Positions 22,901 through 32,714 of a stretch of DNA of 64,000 nt are shown here, in pieces (positions within the stretch are counted from its first letter, which is position 1; every line of letters begins with the position of its first letter). The translations under genes and the position numbers were made by a program. The notes under the pieces are model-generated. The model saw nothing but the letters and a program-made list of their open reading frames with translations. It was not told where the DNA came from and made no database searches. This stretch comes from Pycnopodia helianthoides (taxonomy: Eukaryota > Echinodermata > Asteroidea > Forcipulatida > Asteriidae): NCBI GenBank assembly GCA_032158295.1, contig CM063261.1, forward strand, positions 2,046,001-2,110,000, given 5' to 3'.

Positions 22901-25900
22901 ACGCAGTTTAAGATATCATTCTATAATTCAAGAATATTGTTTCGTTGATTTTCTTTCTGAATCTTGATGTCGAGTGATAAAAAATAAAATAATAAAATGG
23001 AAACAATTGACCTGAGTTTACTTGTCGTTTGCTGATGTGTGCGTAGCGAACTTGACGTCCCAGCAACATGTTCAAATTTTACCATTCTGTTCTTTAAGAT
23101 CTATTCAGTTCCGGCTGGTATGCTGGGCACTGCTGTCTACCACAACCATAAATGGTTAGGCCTTATTGATTGAATTGCTTGTCTGACTTTGGTCGCCGGT
23201 CCAAGAATTGTCATCCTTAGACAGGGTGGGTACCAACTGGGGCAGAATTTTTTAAAGAGACAGTCCAACCTTGAGTCAAGAATTCTTTAAAGGGAAGGCA
23301 CACTTTTGTTTATTGAAGAGTAACTTAATTCCATCCTCTCGGTTCCAATAAACACACCATACAAACACCCCTGCTAAAATGTCAAAAAACTAGGGAGTCA
23401 TGTTTTTAATGATAATAACAAAAACCGGTTCACAGAGTAGGGATTTGAGACCACTTCTAACAGGCTTATTTTGATTGTGGCAACTGAAATAAGCACCAGT
23501 GATCTTAGTGGCTTTCAAAGCATTTCTCTGATTTTGACAGTGTTTCAGAGAAATATCTCTTAAAGGGATTGGTTCTGGGGTGAGCTTTATAATTTAGTGA
23601 GAGTCTAAGTTGATTGTGAACACAATTTTCTCTTCCCCAAAAACCCCCAAACAATGGAGTCCTCTCTTCTGAAATGGAAACCTCTTTAATTTTTACAGCA
23701 GTCATAAATTTGAGAGGGTAAGTAAAATAGCTTTTAGCATAAACTGTCCACACACTGGTGGCACTGGTAGAATGACAAGTAAAAGTAAACATTACTCCAG
23801 TTGCTGGTGTCTTTTTGGGGAATTTACGACTCCGTTTTTCAACCACAAGATGCAAGTAGGCCTAAGGCTTGAAGATGGTAAATAAAGTGAATTGTACAGG
23901 TTTCATTTTCTAAACTGAGCAGCAGACCTTGAATAATTCTACAGCCGTCTGTGTAAAGTTCCCTGCATGCAACCACAGTAATGAGTACGGATGCGTTGTG
24001 CACATAAAAGGGGCCAGACTAGTTTGCCTCCCAGCCTCCCTTTGGCTACATTCATTTGTATGGACAACATCTCATGGGGCTTTTCCTCCATTTTTAACAA
24101 CCTTTTTTACAACAATCAGAGAGATATTAAGAATTACAATTCAACATTAATAGGGGAAAAGTTTCCATAATCAGGGAGACTTTCAAATTTGTTCATCAGA
24201 CACGGAAAAGATTTGTTTGTTTTCAGGGAACAGAATCTGTCCCTCTTCCCTGTCCCTCTTCCCCTCCACCTTCCCTGTCCCTCTTCCCTCCCATCCTTCC
24301 CTTCCTCCACCTTCCTTCCCCTTCCACTCCCCTTCCCTGCCTCTCCCTCCACCTTCCTGTCTCTCCCATCCACTTCCCTGTCCCTCTTCCCTCCACCTTC
24401 CCTGTCCCTCTTCCCCTCCACCTTCCCTGTCCCTCTTCCCCTCCACCTTCCCTGTCCCTCTTCCCCTCCACTCCTTCCTCTTCCCTCCCCTTCCTTTCCT
24501 CTCCCTCCCCCTTCCCTGTCCCTCTTCCCCCTTCCCCTCTTCCCCCCTGTCCCTCTTCCTCCCTTCCCTGTCCCTATCCTCACCTTCCCTGTCCCTCTCC
24601 TCCACCCTTCCCTGTCCCTCTTCCTCCTCCCTGTCCCTCTTCCCCTCCCTTCCTGTCCCTTCTCACCCCCTGTCCTGCCCCCCCCCCCCCCTCCCTCTTC
24701 CCCATCTTCCTGTCCCTTCCCTCCACCTTCCTTCCCTCTCCACCATTCTCTTCCCTCCCTGTTTTCCCTCCCCTTCCCACCTCCCTCCTCTTCCTCCCTT
24801 CCCTCTTTCCCCTCCACCTTCCCTGTCCCTCCCCTACCCCATACTTTGTCTTTTAGGGGGTTAAACTCCGTTAGTGATTTATACCTCTGTAATTTCAGGC
24901 TGAGGTTGCCCGTGGCATTCTTGATGTGGCTCTGAGCGTCCAGATGCGTCAGTTTGTCCGTCTCGATGCCGTTGATTGAAAGAACGCAATCGTTGGGAAG
25001 GATGCTGCAGTTGGCTGCCTTACCACCGGGGGTCACCTGCGAGAGGTCAAAGGGCAGATGGCATAAGATTCATATCAAATTTAACAGAAACTAAAGCTGT
25101 TTTTAGCCGCTGTTTCAGCGACTCTATTGTCTCGATAATTGATGAGTGTTTTTTTTTAAAGTACGGTTAGCAGGGTTGGGTCTTCCCCCCTTTTCAGCGA
25201 CAAGCCAGCGAGACCACTGGGCTCCTTGTTCCACTGGTACACCAGCTGTGTCACTGGTCCACATCTTAACTTTTGAGGAAAGCCGGCGACCTATCCAGCC
25301 GGACCACTTGGAGAGACTTTCAAACTGGTCCTCAGAAGTTTTAACTGGGCAGCTGACCACTTTTAAGAGAGAATCTCTAAGTTAGGCTGCAATGACAAAC
25401 TTGTCTTGACCATCATTCTGGCCAAATTGGCTCAGATTCATCTATAAAGTATCAAATGTCATCGAAGACATCAGTTCCCCCAAATTACAAGTGTGGAAAC
25501 ACAAAGAGTGAGCTCATAAATAATTGGCGAAACTGCGGCGGGTTTGAGTTCAGGGGATGCAAATTTACAAAACAGCAACACAAATGTAATGGAAATTGTT
25601 CAAAATTTGACTAACACTGCTGGAGTAATTTAATGTTAACAAATTTTGGAAGAGTTTTCCTGTTGACATTTTGTACTAGTCTTGAGTGTTTTCATGAGAT
25701 ACCTGTACCATAGGGGTATACACTGTATGCATGTGCCTGTTTTGATGTAAACAAACTGACTGCAACCAATGAAGCATTACAAAGGTCCTCAAAGGTTACT
25801 TTCACTCCCACGGCCCCTTCCTTTATTTCATTGTCTCATCATCTCAGTCTGACTTTTAAAGTTAAAGAACACCCTTGCCAAAGTACTCAACGAATCTCCA

Positions 25901-28900
25901 CAGGTACCCCCCCTTCTTCGGTGTGGTACACCGTACCACTATGCCACTCCCTTGAGAGAAAAAAAGGGACCCAGATCAAAAGCATTGTTGAACCCAGCGA
26001 CCCCCCTAGGCACTGGAAAATAGTCTGACAATGCTGCATTGACCAAAGATCATGCTGTGAAACTGAAAGGCTAGCTCATGGTTCACCTGAAAAGGTTAAC
26101 CCTCAAAACTGGAAGCTCTGGAGGGGAACAAGGGCCAGGACAAGGGGTCCTGTATGTGCCTTGCCAAGGGACTAGGAGATTTGCATTTCAAGAGATAGTA
26201 CACAAGTATCTTGAGGTGTTTTGTACCCTTTTTTTTCAGAGGGAGAATGCTTTGCTGAAGTCTCAGACTTCGTTTAAACCGCACAAAAAAAAAAGGAGGT
26301 CGGAATAGGAAACCTTTACTTCCGAGACACTATCTAAGCCAGCATGCATTCTCAGTGAACAGTGTAATGGATGCTCTTTGTGGCCTAAGTTGGCGGCCAT
26401 TGTTGCACAGGAGGCAATATCCATGTGGGAATAGGAATATTTCAAGTTTGAAAATACATTCTGCCAAAAGGACTGATTGGGTCGAAAGGAAACAAACTTA
26501 ATAAATCTTTGCTTCATATTACAAAGTTTACTTGTCAATACCTCCTTCAAGACCCAGTCTCATGAAGCTGTTAAGTAAAGCTTAGCAGAGAACCAGTATT
26601 AGGGAATGTATATTCCACAGTAGTTTGGCTGGTCACCCATTCCTGCTAAGCATGACTCTTTATTTGCTCAGCAAATGTTCCGTTATTACAGCTTCATGAA
26701 ATAAAAAAAATGGGCACAGCTCACCAGGCAAGGCAAACACTGGCACTTAAAATGGTTCACTTCAATTCTTTCCCCTTCGTCAAGCACCTTCCACACTAGA
26801 AAAAATTTCCCCGAGCATTTTCCAAAGAAAATTTGGTTGACCTAGTTTCACATTTGAATCGCTAAACTCTTGCAAAATCCTAGGAAACAGTTACCCCTGC
26901 TTTGGAGTAGGGTTAAGATCTAGATAACCCCAGGGCTAGCATACTGAGTGTCCATTTTCCCCCAAGAGATAAAAATGTATCAAGTGTGAAACGAACATGG
27001 AGTTAAAATTCCGCAGGAAGATCCTGGGGTATCATTTTCCTGGGAAATTGGCCGGTAAAGTGTGATAGAGGGCTTTCGACAAACACACCCTCAATAAAAA
27101 ATTAAAAACAGGGTCCCCTTCACCTCCAACCTTTAAGCACAATTAATCCAGAGATAATGATGTTGTCCTAACTGGCAAAGCCAATCCAATCAGTAACACT
27201 TCCTAATGCGTTTAATGGATTTACGGCCCAGTTGTTATCTCCGCCAATATAACTGCACAAATTTCACAGGCTAAACATGTGTACACAACAGATCAGAACG
27301 TGGTGGCAATTGTGGAAGTGCATACAGACTCTGGGAAGTAGATTGACTCAAAGTTGGTGTTATTAAATGAATTTGGATTCTATTAGGATTGAAGGTCTGA
27401 GGGTGTGAGACAGTTATGTAACCACGTCATTTGCAACAATCTGTGACGAATCAGCTTTGATAACAAACAGAGAGTGTCTTGTTAGGAAAGTCATTATATA
27501 CTTTAGAACATGGAGGAAGCTTTCCTTCCTCCATCCTGGAGCCTTACCAAGGGCCTTTTCCAAACCTTGGGCTTGGGCTCCAGCTCTGGCTTAAACTCCA
27601 TCATCAATTTTAAAGCAGTGTTCATTTAGTACGGTGTTTCCAATATCAAACAAAGCCAGGAGCCGGAGACGCAGCCAACCATTCCAGAAAAACACCAGGG
27701 CAAACCCCTTCTCTTAACAATAGGTGTGCTGGGTTCCTCTCATTGCATTACATAACACAACGGACCTACGGCTTTACGCCCCCGTCTGAAGGGCAAATCA
27801 ACAATGGTTAATTGTCTTGCTTAAAGGGACACAAGCATCAACACCGGGACTCGAACCCACACTCTGCTGATCAGAAACACCAGAGCTCGAGTCCAGTGCG
27901 CTCGGCCACAACAGATGTACATGTAATTCCTAGACTGTAACAGTGTGTAAGTTTACTTACATAGGCCCTAACGTACATTGAACAATCCTCAATTACTAAT
28001 CTTAGAATTAGCGCATACCACGCATTAAAACGCTGGTCCTCTTCGCTTCACATCTATTCCTACCGTTCCAGTAGTCCGGTATCATATAAGTAAAGGGATG
28101 TATTAGGGTATTATAGATGGCTTAATGACTGATAAAATTCCTCATGTTCATAATCAAATTAGATTGCCAGAGATTGTACTGCGCTGTGTGTAATGGTATT
28201 ACCAACCTCAGGCTTTGGTGCTGTACAGCTATGTGTTTAACCATGATTGGATAATTTGAATTCCTAACAAAATAAAAGCAAGTTTGTGCTGCCACAAGAT
28301 ATTCTGAAAAAATTAAATCTGTCTACAATGAGGTCATCTGGAGACAGCTGTCTTGCAAGCTGCCAGAAAATAAATTGCCAGAAAAGAAAACCCCAGGAAT
28401 TTTGACCCCACCCCATGTTCGATTCACACTTGTTGCAATTTTCCGGGGGCGGTACGCCAACCCTGGGATTATCTCGCTCAACCCTACTCCCAAGCAGGGG
28501 CAGCTATTTCCCCGGGAAGTTACCAGGGTTAGAAAACCAATGTGAACGGGGCTTTTATGCTAACCGCTCTAATCTCCACTCAAAAGGATTATCATGCAGT
28601 AACCACAGAAGGCAGTTCATGCTGATCTGTCAAAGACACTCCCCTCTTTAAAACCATTTTTCATCACATTGTTTCTTTAAAAACATGACTGGGCAATTTT
28701 GGTTGGAGTGCGGCCCACATCTTCCTTTTTCCTCTGTCCTATGTCATTCCACACCAAATTGTTTTGACTTACATATCCACACCAAATTGTTTTGAGTTAC
28801 ATGTAGATAAGAGTGGAATGCCTGACCAGTGATAAGCACTTGTTGTTTGGTCCACCAAGCCCCAGTCCTTAGGAATCCTTCACTTTGGCAATTGGACATA

Positions 28901-31900
28901 GACAAATTTGGGACTGCAAGGGTTTTTAATGACAGTACCAGAAAAAAAAACATAATTTGTACCCTCCCTCTAAGATGGGTGTGAATAGACTAAAAATTGC
29001 AAAAGTTAAAAGTTTAAAAAGATCTCCCATCTATTGAGCCACCTAACTGCGCATAACTGTACCATCACCACCCCCCCAACATTACTCTATTGTTCAAACA
29101 ATTTGTCAGCCCATTGTTTACCTTCCAAGGACCCTGGACCTCTGAATAATCATTATTAATTATATCATTATTATTTATATGACCTCAATAACCTACAAAG
29201 TAAAAATCTCAATTTCGAATAGCCAAAAATAACTAGCTAGTTTCTGAAGTAGATATTTTGTTATGCTATCTATTGAAGCAATCTCTGTTTTTTTAACAGG
29301 CTATTACAGCTAAGGTTCAAACATTTTGCGATGACTTGAACTGATTTCCGAAACCTTTAAATGTTATTGTAGTTTAAGGTTCAGCAATTTATACTGGGGG
29401 ATAGTGAGTAGGCATTCACCACTTGCATAATTAATTATTAGAAAAACTAGACCATCTTTTGAGAGGTTTCAAAACTGGCAGGGCATTGGCCAGAGATGTT
29501 CTTCATTCAATGTTTAGTTTCATCTTGGAGAGGGCTTAGTAATTTTTCATTTTGTAAAGGGCATTTCCATCGGAAAATCTTAAAGTCTATGGGAAACTTT
29601 TGAGCGGGGCACCAAGGCCAAGACCAGGGGCAACAGCGGCCATAGCCTCCCTGTAACTTCAGGTCCAACATGGCATTATGAATCTGCAGTCCTCTCTTAA
29701 ATGCTAATTAAAACACCTGAGGACATGTCAACATTCACTCTAGTAGTCCGACTGGCTACAATGTTGAAAAGCATCCCTATCTAATATATGAAATATGGAC
29801 TAGTGAAAAACTGGTGGAGTGAACCGTCAAGCTAACTGGTCTCGAAAAGAATAAACCCTGAAGCTGCATCTGAAGCTGTTGATAAAATGTGCTTACTAAG
29901 TGTTTATTCAATAATTGACTGCCTACGTTTTTATCCTATTTTGATAAAGCATGGAATTACACGAAGGCCATGGCCTCCACTGCCCTGCTCTTGGCCTTGG
30001 CACCCCTTCCAAAGTTTTACATTGACTTAAGGGGTTTCCAGTGGACGTGCCCTTTGCAAAACAAAAACAACCTAGCCCTTTCAAAGATGAAATCCCAGGC
30101 CTTTTTTACTCCTTTTTGGAGGGACTGGGTTTGTTTTGGGAAGGTGGCCCATACTCATGGCGCCCACCTATTCCATTCCAGACCCTGGAAAAATAATATT
30201 GACCCTCGATTTTAATCTATTTAAAAGTAAACAATTGTCCACACAGGTTAATATTTATTCCTGTACACACAAGGAAGGGTACTTTTTATGTTGATGCAGT
30301 TGCAAGGCCTGGTAACGAAATTAAATACGTCATTCAATGAGGGTCACAGCTTGCGTTCATTTTTTTTTTTAATATCAACAACAATGGTTGAATAAATTGC
30401 AATATTCCACTGGACAACAGCTGCTGGCACCGAGCCCTGACTGGGTGATGACTAAAGTAAAAATGAAACATAATGTGGATTTTATCACAACATCAGAAGC
30501 ATACATGTCACGGATATTTTACACAAAGTGTCGGTATTGGAAACTGAGAGTTCATGTTGGAGAGAAAAATTGTCAAATTGCAAATTGGCAGTAAGTATTT
30601 AAGGTCAAGGGATTTTTCTTTAAAGGGCACCACAATGAGAGTAATTGAAAATTCTACTAGAACATTTCAAGAGGTATTTTACGGAAATGGAGGCAATTGT
30701 TTCAAGAGGTATTAAGGAAACGGAGGCAGTTGTCTCCGCCACCAACTTTTTCAAACTATTTCCTCAAAGGAAGTTTCTTACTTTGGTAATGACCCCTGCA
30801 AGAAATTGCCCAATTATTTTTCTCGAAAGCCGACTTGTTATAAAGATGGTTATGGTGGTAAGCATCCTGCGAAATTGATTCGTCTGAAATGCCCCCATTG
30901 ATTAGAAATCAATAAAAGTCTAGTCAAACGATTTAAATCTCCAAAGATCGCCTGTAGACGACTTCTTGGAGTCCATTTGATTGCTGCCCTCCATACAGTC
31001 ATGACTTCATTTCAGGGGGAAATATTCCACAGAAAAAAAATGGTTCCAAACTTCTACGGGCCTTGTTACCATTTCAAGGACTGTTGGAACATATTGTAAA
31101 CAAGTCTCTTTTGAGTAATTGGTGAACTGCACATGATTATAGCGTACCAGTAGAAAGAATTATTTCACACGTGACAGAATGGACCAATATTTTGTGTTTA
31201 TTTTAAGCCGAGGTCAAAAAAAGGTCAAGAGTTTTCAAATGCGACAGATGCAGGGACAGCAAATTATTGAACAAGAATTAACTCACAGACCGTACGCAGT
31301 GCATGAAATACTATATGTATTTCAGAGTTTGACACCAGCAGTCGCCTTCTCGCAAAATGCAAGTGAAAACAGTGGTAGATGAGTCAAGAAACTTAATTTT
31401 TTAGTCTGCAAAGGTTTTTATTATTTTCATGATGGGAGGGGGGGGGGGGGGTTGAGATACCACTGTATGAATATTACTGCATGTTTTGTGGGCAAAGTGT
31501 ACTGATAGCCAGAGGGGTGTCTGGGTGTCTTTTGGCGGTCCTGTTTTAAATTTGGACATGAAACCCTGTTTTATCCGTCGTTTACATGTACATGTATCGT
31601 ATGTGAACAATTTTGACACCCAGTTTTTAAATTTCTAGCAAATTTAGACACCCTTTTACCAAACCCTGGCAAAAACCTTGACTTTTGGAAGAGGGTTTTG
31701 GGGTTTACAAAAATAAAGACCTTCAAATAAGGAAATATTTAGATGATCCTTTTGTTTTCACAAATTACAGTAAGCGTCTGTCGAGTCATCATACAGTGTC
31801 CATTAATAGCATCGAGTCAAAGCTCGGTGTTAGTGTCAGACATTCTTGTGTTATGTTAGACAAGACGTATTCATTCTGTTACACTCAGAGTCTGAGTCAC

Positions 31901-32714
31901 CAAATCAGCCGGAAATAATTCAGGCTCATAATTAACATAACAATCAAAAGGAATGTTAGTTGGAGTATGGAGAGCCTTGTACCAAATCTGGATATATATA
32001 TGAAGCTGTTTTTAAAAACTAACAAGCGTGAAAAATTGCAAAAGGTGTATTATATTTTGTGATTACATAATTCCTTCTACCGTGTATAATCAGGGCTACA
32101 TTTACCAAGGACAGCATGATGGACAGGTATAGAAATTAAAGAAATAATTTTGTTAACTTGTTTATTTTTTATTTTGAAGATAAAGGCCTAAAGTTGAGAG
32201 AATAATTCCTCCATTTTACAATGTTTACAAAGTTACATGTCATGGGTTTCCATTCAAAGACCCACATGCACAGAATGAACTTTTTTATTTTCTATACAGG
32301 GGTGTTGTTGGTTAGAGGTAGGCATGGCAGGGGGAGTGGCACAACTCATGTTCAACCAATGTACAACCAAAGCTTCTCAACACGAACATGAGTGTGAATT
32401 GGTTTAAAATGACATAATTCACAAAGTGATTATGAAAAGATTAACACTGATAATTATTAAGAGACATTGTTTCAGAAAAGACAAAGGAAAGTACATGGCC
32501 AGCGACAATATCAATTTTGTGTTGTCAATCGTGACGTTCGTGTACCCAGTGACCTTTCACTTTCACTGACAACAATAAAATTTTGTAAAAATCTCTTTTT
32601 TAGTCTTACCTTTGAGATGTACAGTGGAGTGTTGAAATCCCTACCACCAGCAAGTCGAAATCCCCATGGCCCAGGACCAGGGATGGTGATGTTGAACATC
32701 TTGTCAGCCGGCAT
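9891..32714 (-). CDS. PDLIM: PDZ and LIM domain protein (ALP/Enigma family), 8 exons
   Basis: Cytoskeletal adaptor; family members bind alpha-actinin through PDZ and ZM and sit at Z-discs, stress fibres or adhesions. Coding exons, in order: 32610-32714, 24885-25036, 15142-15229, 14233-14426, 13215-13435, 11698-11809, 10262-10347, 9891-9967. Every junction keeps phase (0, 2, 0, 2, 1, 2, 1), giving 344 codons plus stop, close to the 330-365 aa of vertebrate ALP proteins. Residues 4-86 are a PDZ domain with the PWGF carboxylate-binding loop. Residues 145-169 are a ZM motif ([13 protein letters not shown]). Residues 283-333 are one complete LIM domain (C283, C286, H303, C306, C309, C312, C330, C333). 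One C-terminal LIM favours the ALP branch (PDLIM1-4) over Enigma/ZASP, which has three. The ATG at 32714 is chosen because the PDZ strand begins just after it. The C-terminus is uncertain because the stop lies inside a good splice donor. Intron 3 has a GC donor. Confidence 0.93.
10262..10347 (-). CDS. PDLIM: PDZ-LIM exon 7: LIM core
   Basis: Encodes [20 protein letters not shown] then CDSPLKNK. With exon 6 it gives C-x2-C-x16-H-x2-C-x2-C-x2-C. The donor AAGG before GTGAGA leaves phase 1. Confidence 0.92.
11160..11670. repeat. G-rich telomere-like minisatellite in PDZ-LIM intron 6
   Basis: The densest part, 11237-11470, is built from GGGTTGGGTTAGGGGTGAGG and GGGTAGGGTTGGGTTATGAC blocks in a higher-order unit of roughly 50 bp. 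It contains GGTTAGG but not perfect TTAGGG tandem runs, so it is not a telomere end. The host transcript carries the C-rich strand. Confidence 0.85.
11698..11809 (-). CDS. PDLIM: PDZ-LIM exon 6: linker and first LIM cysteines
   Basis: The acceptor TCTCTTCACAG is strong and the donor is AGT before GTAAGT, phase 2. An Ala/Ser/Pro-rich linker is followed by [11 protein letters not shown], the first C-x2-C of the LIM domain. It was not a long open frame by itself and was placed from splice signals, phase and the LIM consensus. Telomere-like arrays flank it on both sides. Confidence 0.9.
11901..12212. repeat. (CCTTTACACTAA)n minisatellite in PDZ-LIM intron 5
   Basis: About 26 units of 12 bp with occasional CATTACACTAAC and shortened CCTTAAACTAAC variants. 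It starts about 90 bp from exon 6. CTAACC on this strand is complementary to the GGTTAG of the array on the other side of the exon. Confidence 0.92.
12842..13062. repeat. tandem duplication, 114-bp unit
   Basis: Copies start at 12842 and 12956 with ACTAGGGTAGTGGGCCTGGG and share over 90 percent identity by eye, through CTCTCTACATCACCA. They lie within intron 5 of the PDZ-LIM gene. Confidence 0.9.
13215..13435 (-). CDS. PDLIM: PDZ-LIM exon 5: Pro/Tyr-rich linker
   Basis: Begins after TTTTGAAG with a single T completing a glycine codon, then [20 protein letters not shown]. It ends ATG G before GTAAGG, phase 1. It carries [19 protein letters not shown], which resembles the S-x-S-F-x-x-L stretch upstream of LIM in ALP proteins. 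There is no zinc-binding motif in this exon. Confidence 0.88.
13484..14215. repeat. G-rich minisatellite (GGGGGTTTGGAGAG family) in PDZ-LIM intron 4
   Basis: Perfect 14-bp units GGGGGTTTGGAGAG run in blocks around 13645-13740 and 13845-13930, mixed with GGGGAGGGGGTTTGGG and GGGTGAGAGGGTTTGG variants. All frames of both strands stay open because stop-making bases are rare, so the Pro-rich and Gly-rich frames here are not genes. The plus strand has many G-quadruplex-type runs. Confidence 0.92.
14233..14426 (-). CDS. PDLIM: PDZ-LIM exon 4: ZM motif
   Basis: Starts [10 protein letters not shown] after a CACAACAG acceptor and ends GTT GGA GG before GTGAGT, phase 2. It contains [20 protein letters not shown], a clear ZASP-like motif (N-S/T-P-x-x-x-Y-S-x-E-N-I) used for alpha-actinin rod binding in this family. 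Confidence 0.92.
15142..15229 (-). CDS. PDLIM: PDZ-LIM exon 3: post-PDZ linker
   Basis: An 88-nt exon with acceptor TTTGCAG. It encodes [20 protein letters not shown] and then NVSLHANKQ. The W-K-P-x-I/V-T piece resembles the segment that follows PDZ in PDLIM1-like proteins (W-S-P-L-V-T). It is the only piece found that turns phase 2 of exon 2 into phase 0 of exon 4. The donor is CAG followed by GCAAGT, a GC-type donor. Confidence 0.8.
16445..16641. mobile_element. family A foldback MITE, best-preserved copy
   Basis: The left end GGGCCCAATTTCATAGAGCT and the right end AGCTCTATGAAATTGGGCCC are perfect inverted complements over 20 bp. The stems extend through GCTTTAAAGCA and TGCTTAAAGC. Confidence 0.88.
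16924..16957. repeat. poly(A) tract
   Basis: About 32 A residues, which could be the tail of an old retroposed copy on the plus strand. I see no element body in front of it. Confidence 0.85.
17237..17310. repeat. 25-bp tandem triplication
   Basis: GTCTTGAGAGCGAGACTAGG is repeated three times starting at 17237, 17262 and 17287. Confidence 0.9.
18690..18922 (-). repeat. inverted fragment of family D element
   Basis: Reverse complement of the blocks seen at 53575-53900 (CAAATTTTCACAGGTTTGTT, GGATACACCAAGTGAGGATA), ending in the TIR-like ACCCTGCCTTTAA. Confidence 0.6.
19299..19483. mobile_element. family A foldback MITE, left end eroded
   Basis: The right end AGCAGCTCTTGAAATTGGGC is intact. 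The left end keeps only GACGCTGCTTTGCAG. Confidence 0.65.
22193..22345. repeat. tandem duplication of about 76 bp
   Basis: Two diverged copies of TTTTCCCTTACTATGTTAAA, AATTCTTAATATCTCC and TGATTGTTGTACA. Confidence 0.7.
24236..24838. repeat. 600-bp polypyrimidine minisatellite in PDZ-LIM intron 2
   Basis: The plus strand is nearly all C and T, with a 25-bp unit CTTCCCTGTCCCTCTTCCCC plus TCCAC. The array ends about 50 bp from the exon 2 splice donor. The pre-mRNA carries the G/A-rich strand. It keeps long false open frames alive on both strands. Confidence 0.93.
24885..25036 (-). CDS. PDLIM: PDZ-LIM exon 2: second half of PDZ
   Basis: A CGCAG acceptor precedes GTG ACC CCC (VTPGGKAA), and the exon ends CAG AG before a GTATAA donor, phase 2. 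It holds the motif [18 protein letters not shown], which matches the conserved PDZ helix of ALP/Enigma proteins (G..T...TH.EAQ). The open frame runs on into an intronic polypurine repeat, which is not coding. Confidence 0.93.
26551..26714. mobile_element. diverged family A copy
   Basis: GACCCAGTCTCATGAAGCTG at the left and CAGCTTCATGAAAT at the right are inverted, with GCTTAGCAGAGAACCAGT inside. Confidence 0.55.
27735..27912 (-). mobile_element. tRNA-derived SINE (Ser/Leu-like head)
   Basis: On the minus strand GTGGCCGAGCGCACTGGACT forms an A-box head. GGGTTCGAGTCCCGG is a strong B box about 50 bases on, the long spacing of class II tRNAs. The body TTAAGCAAGACAATTAACCA then GACGGGGGCGTAAAGCCGTA is a block I recognise from echinoderm and amphioxus SINEs. 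Confidence 0.75.
31500..31690. repeat. inverted copy of the GGGTGTCC dispersed repeat
   Basis: Begins CCAGAGGGGTGTCTGGGTGT and continues as the reverse complement of 5090-5255, diverged by substitutions and small gaps. Confidence 0.6.
32610..32714 (-). CDS. PDLIM: PDZ-LIM exon 1: start codon and first half of PDZ
   Basis: Encodes residues 1-35, [20 protein letters not shown] onward to YISK. The exon ends AAG followed by a GTAAGA donor, phase 0. GPGPWGF is the family's ligand-binding loop. A 7.6 kb intron follows. Confidence 0.93.

Larger units (their letters stand above)
15230..24884. other. PDZ-LIM intron 2 (9.7 kb)
   Basis: No exon or nested gene recognised. It holds the family A copies at 16445 and 19299, a 32-base poly(A) tract, a 25-bp triplication, a family D fragment and the polypyrimidine minisatellite next to exon 2. 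Confidence 0.75.
25037..32609. other. PDZ-LIM intron 1 (7.6 kb)
   Basis: No exon recognised. It contains a family A relic (26551-26714), a tRNA-derived SINE (27735-27912), a short tandem repeat at 28750-28805 and an inverted copy of the 5090 repeat. Confidence 0.75.

Noticed and set aside
24134..25036. A 300-codon Gly/Arg/Glu-rich open frame on the minus strand
   Set aside because: Only its first 50 or so codons (24885-25036) are the PDZ exon. The rest reads through a polypurine minisatellite where stops cannot easily form.
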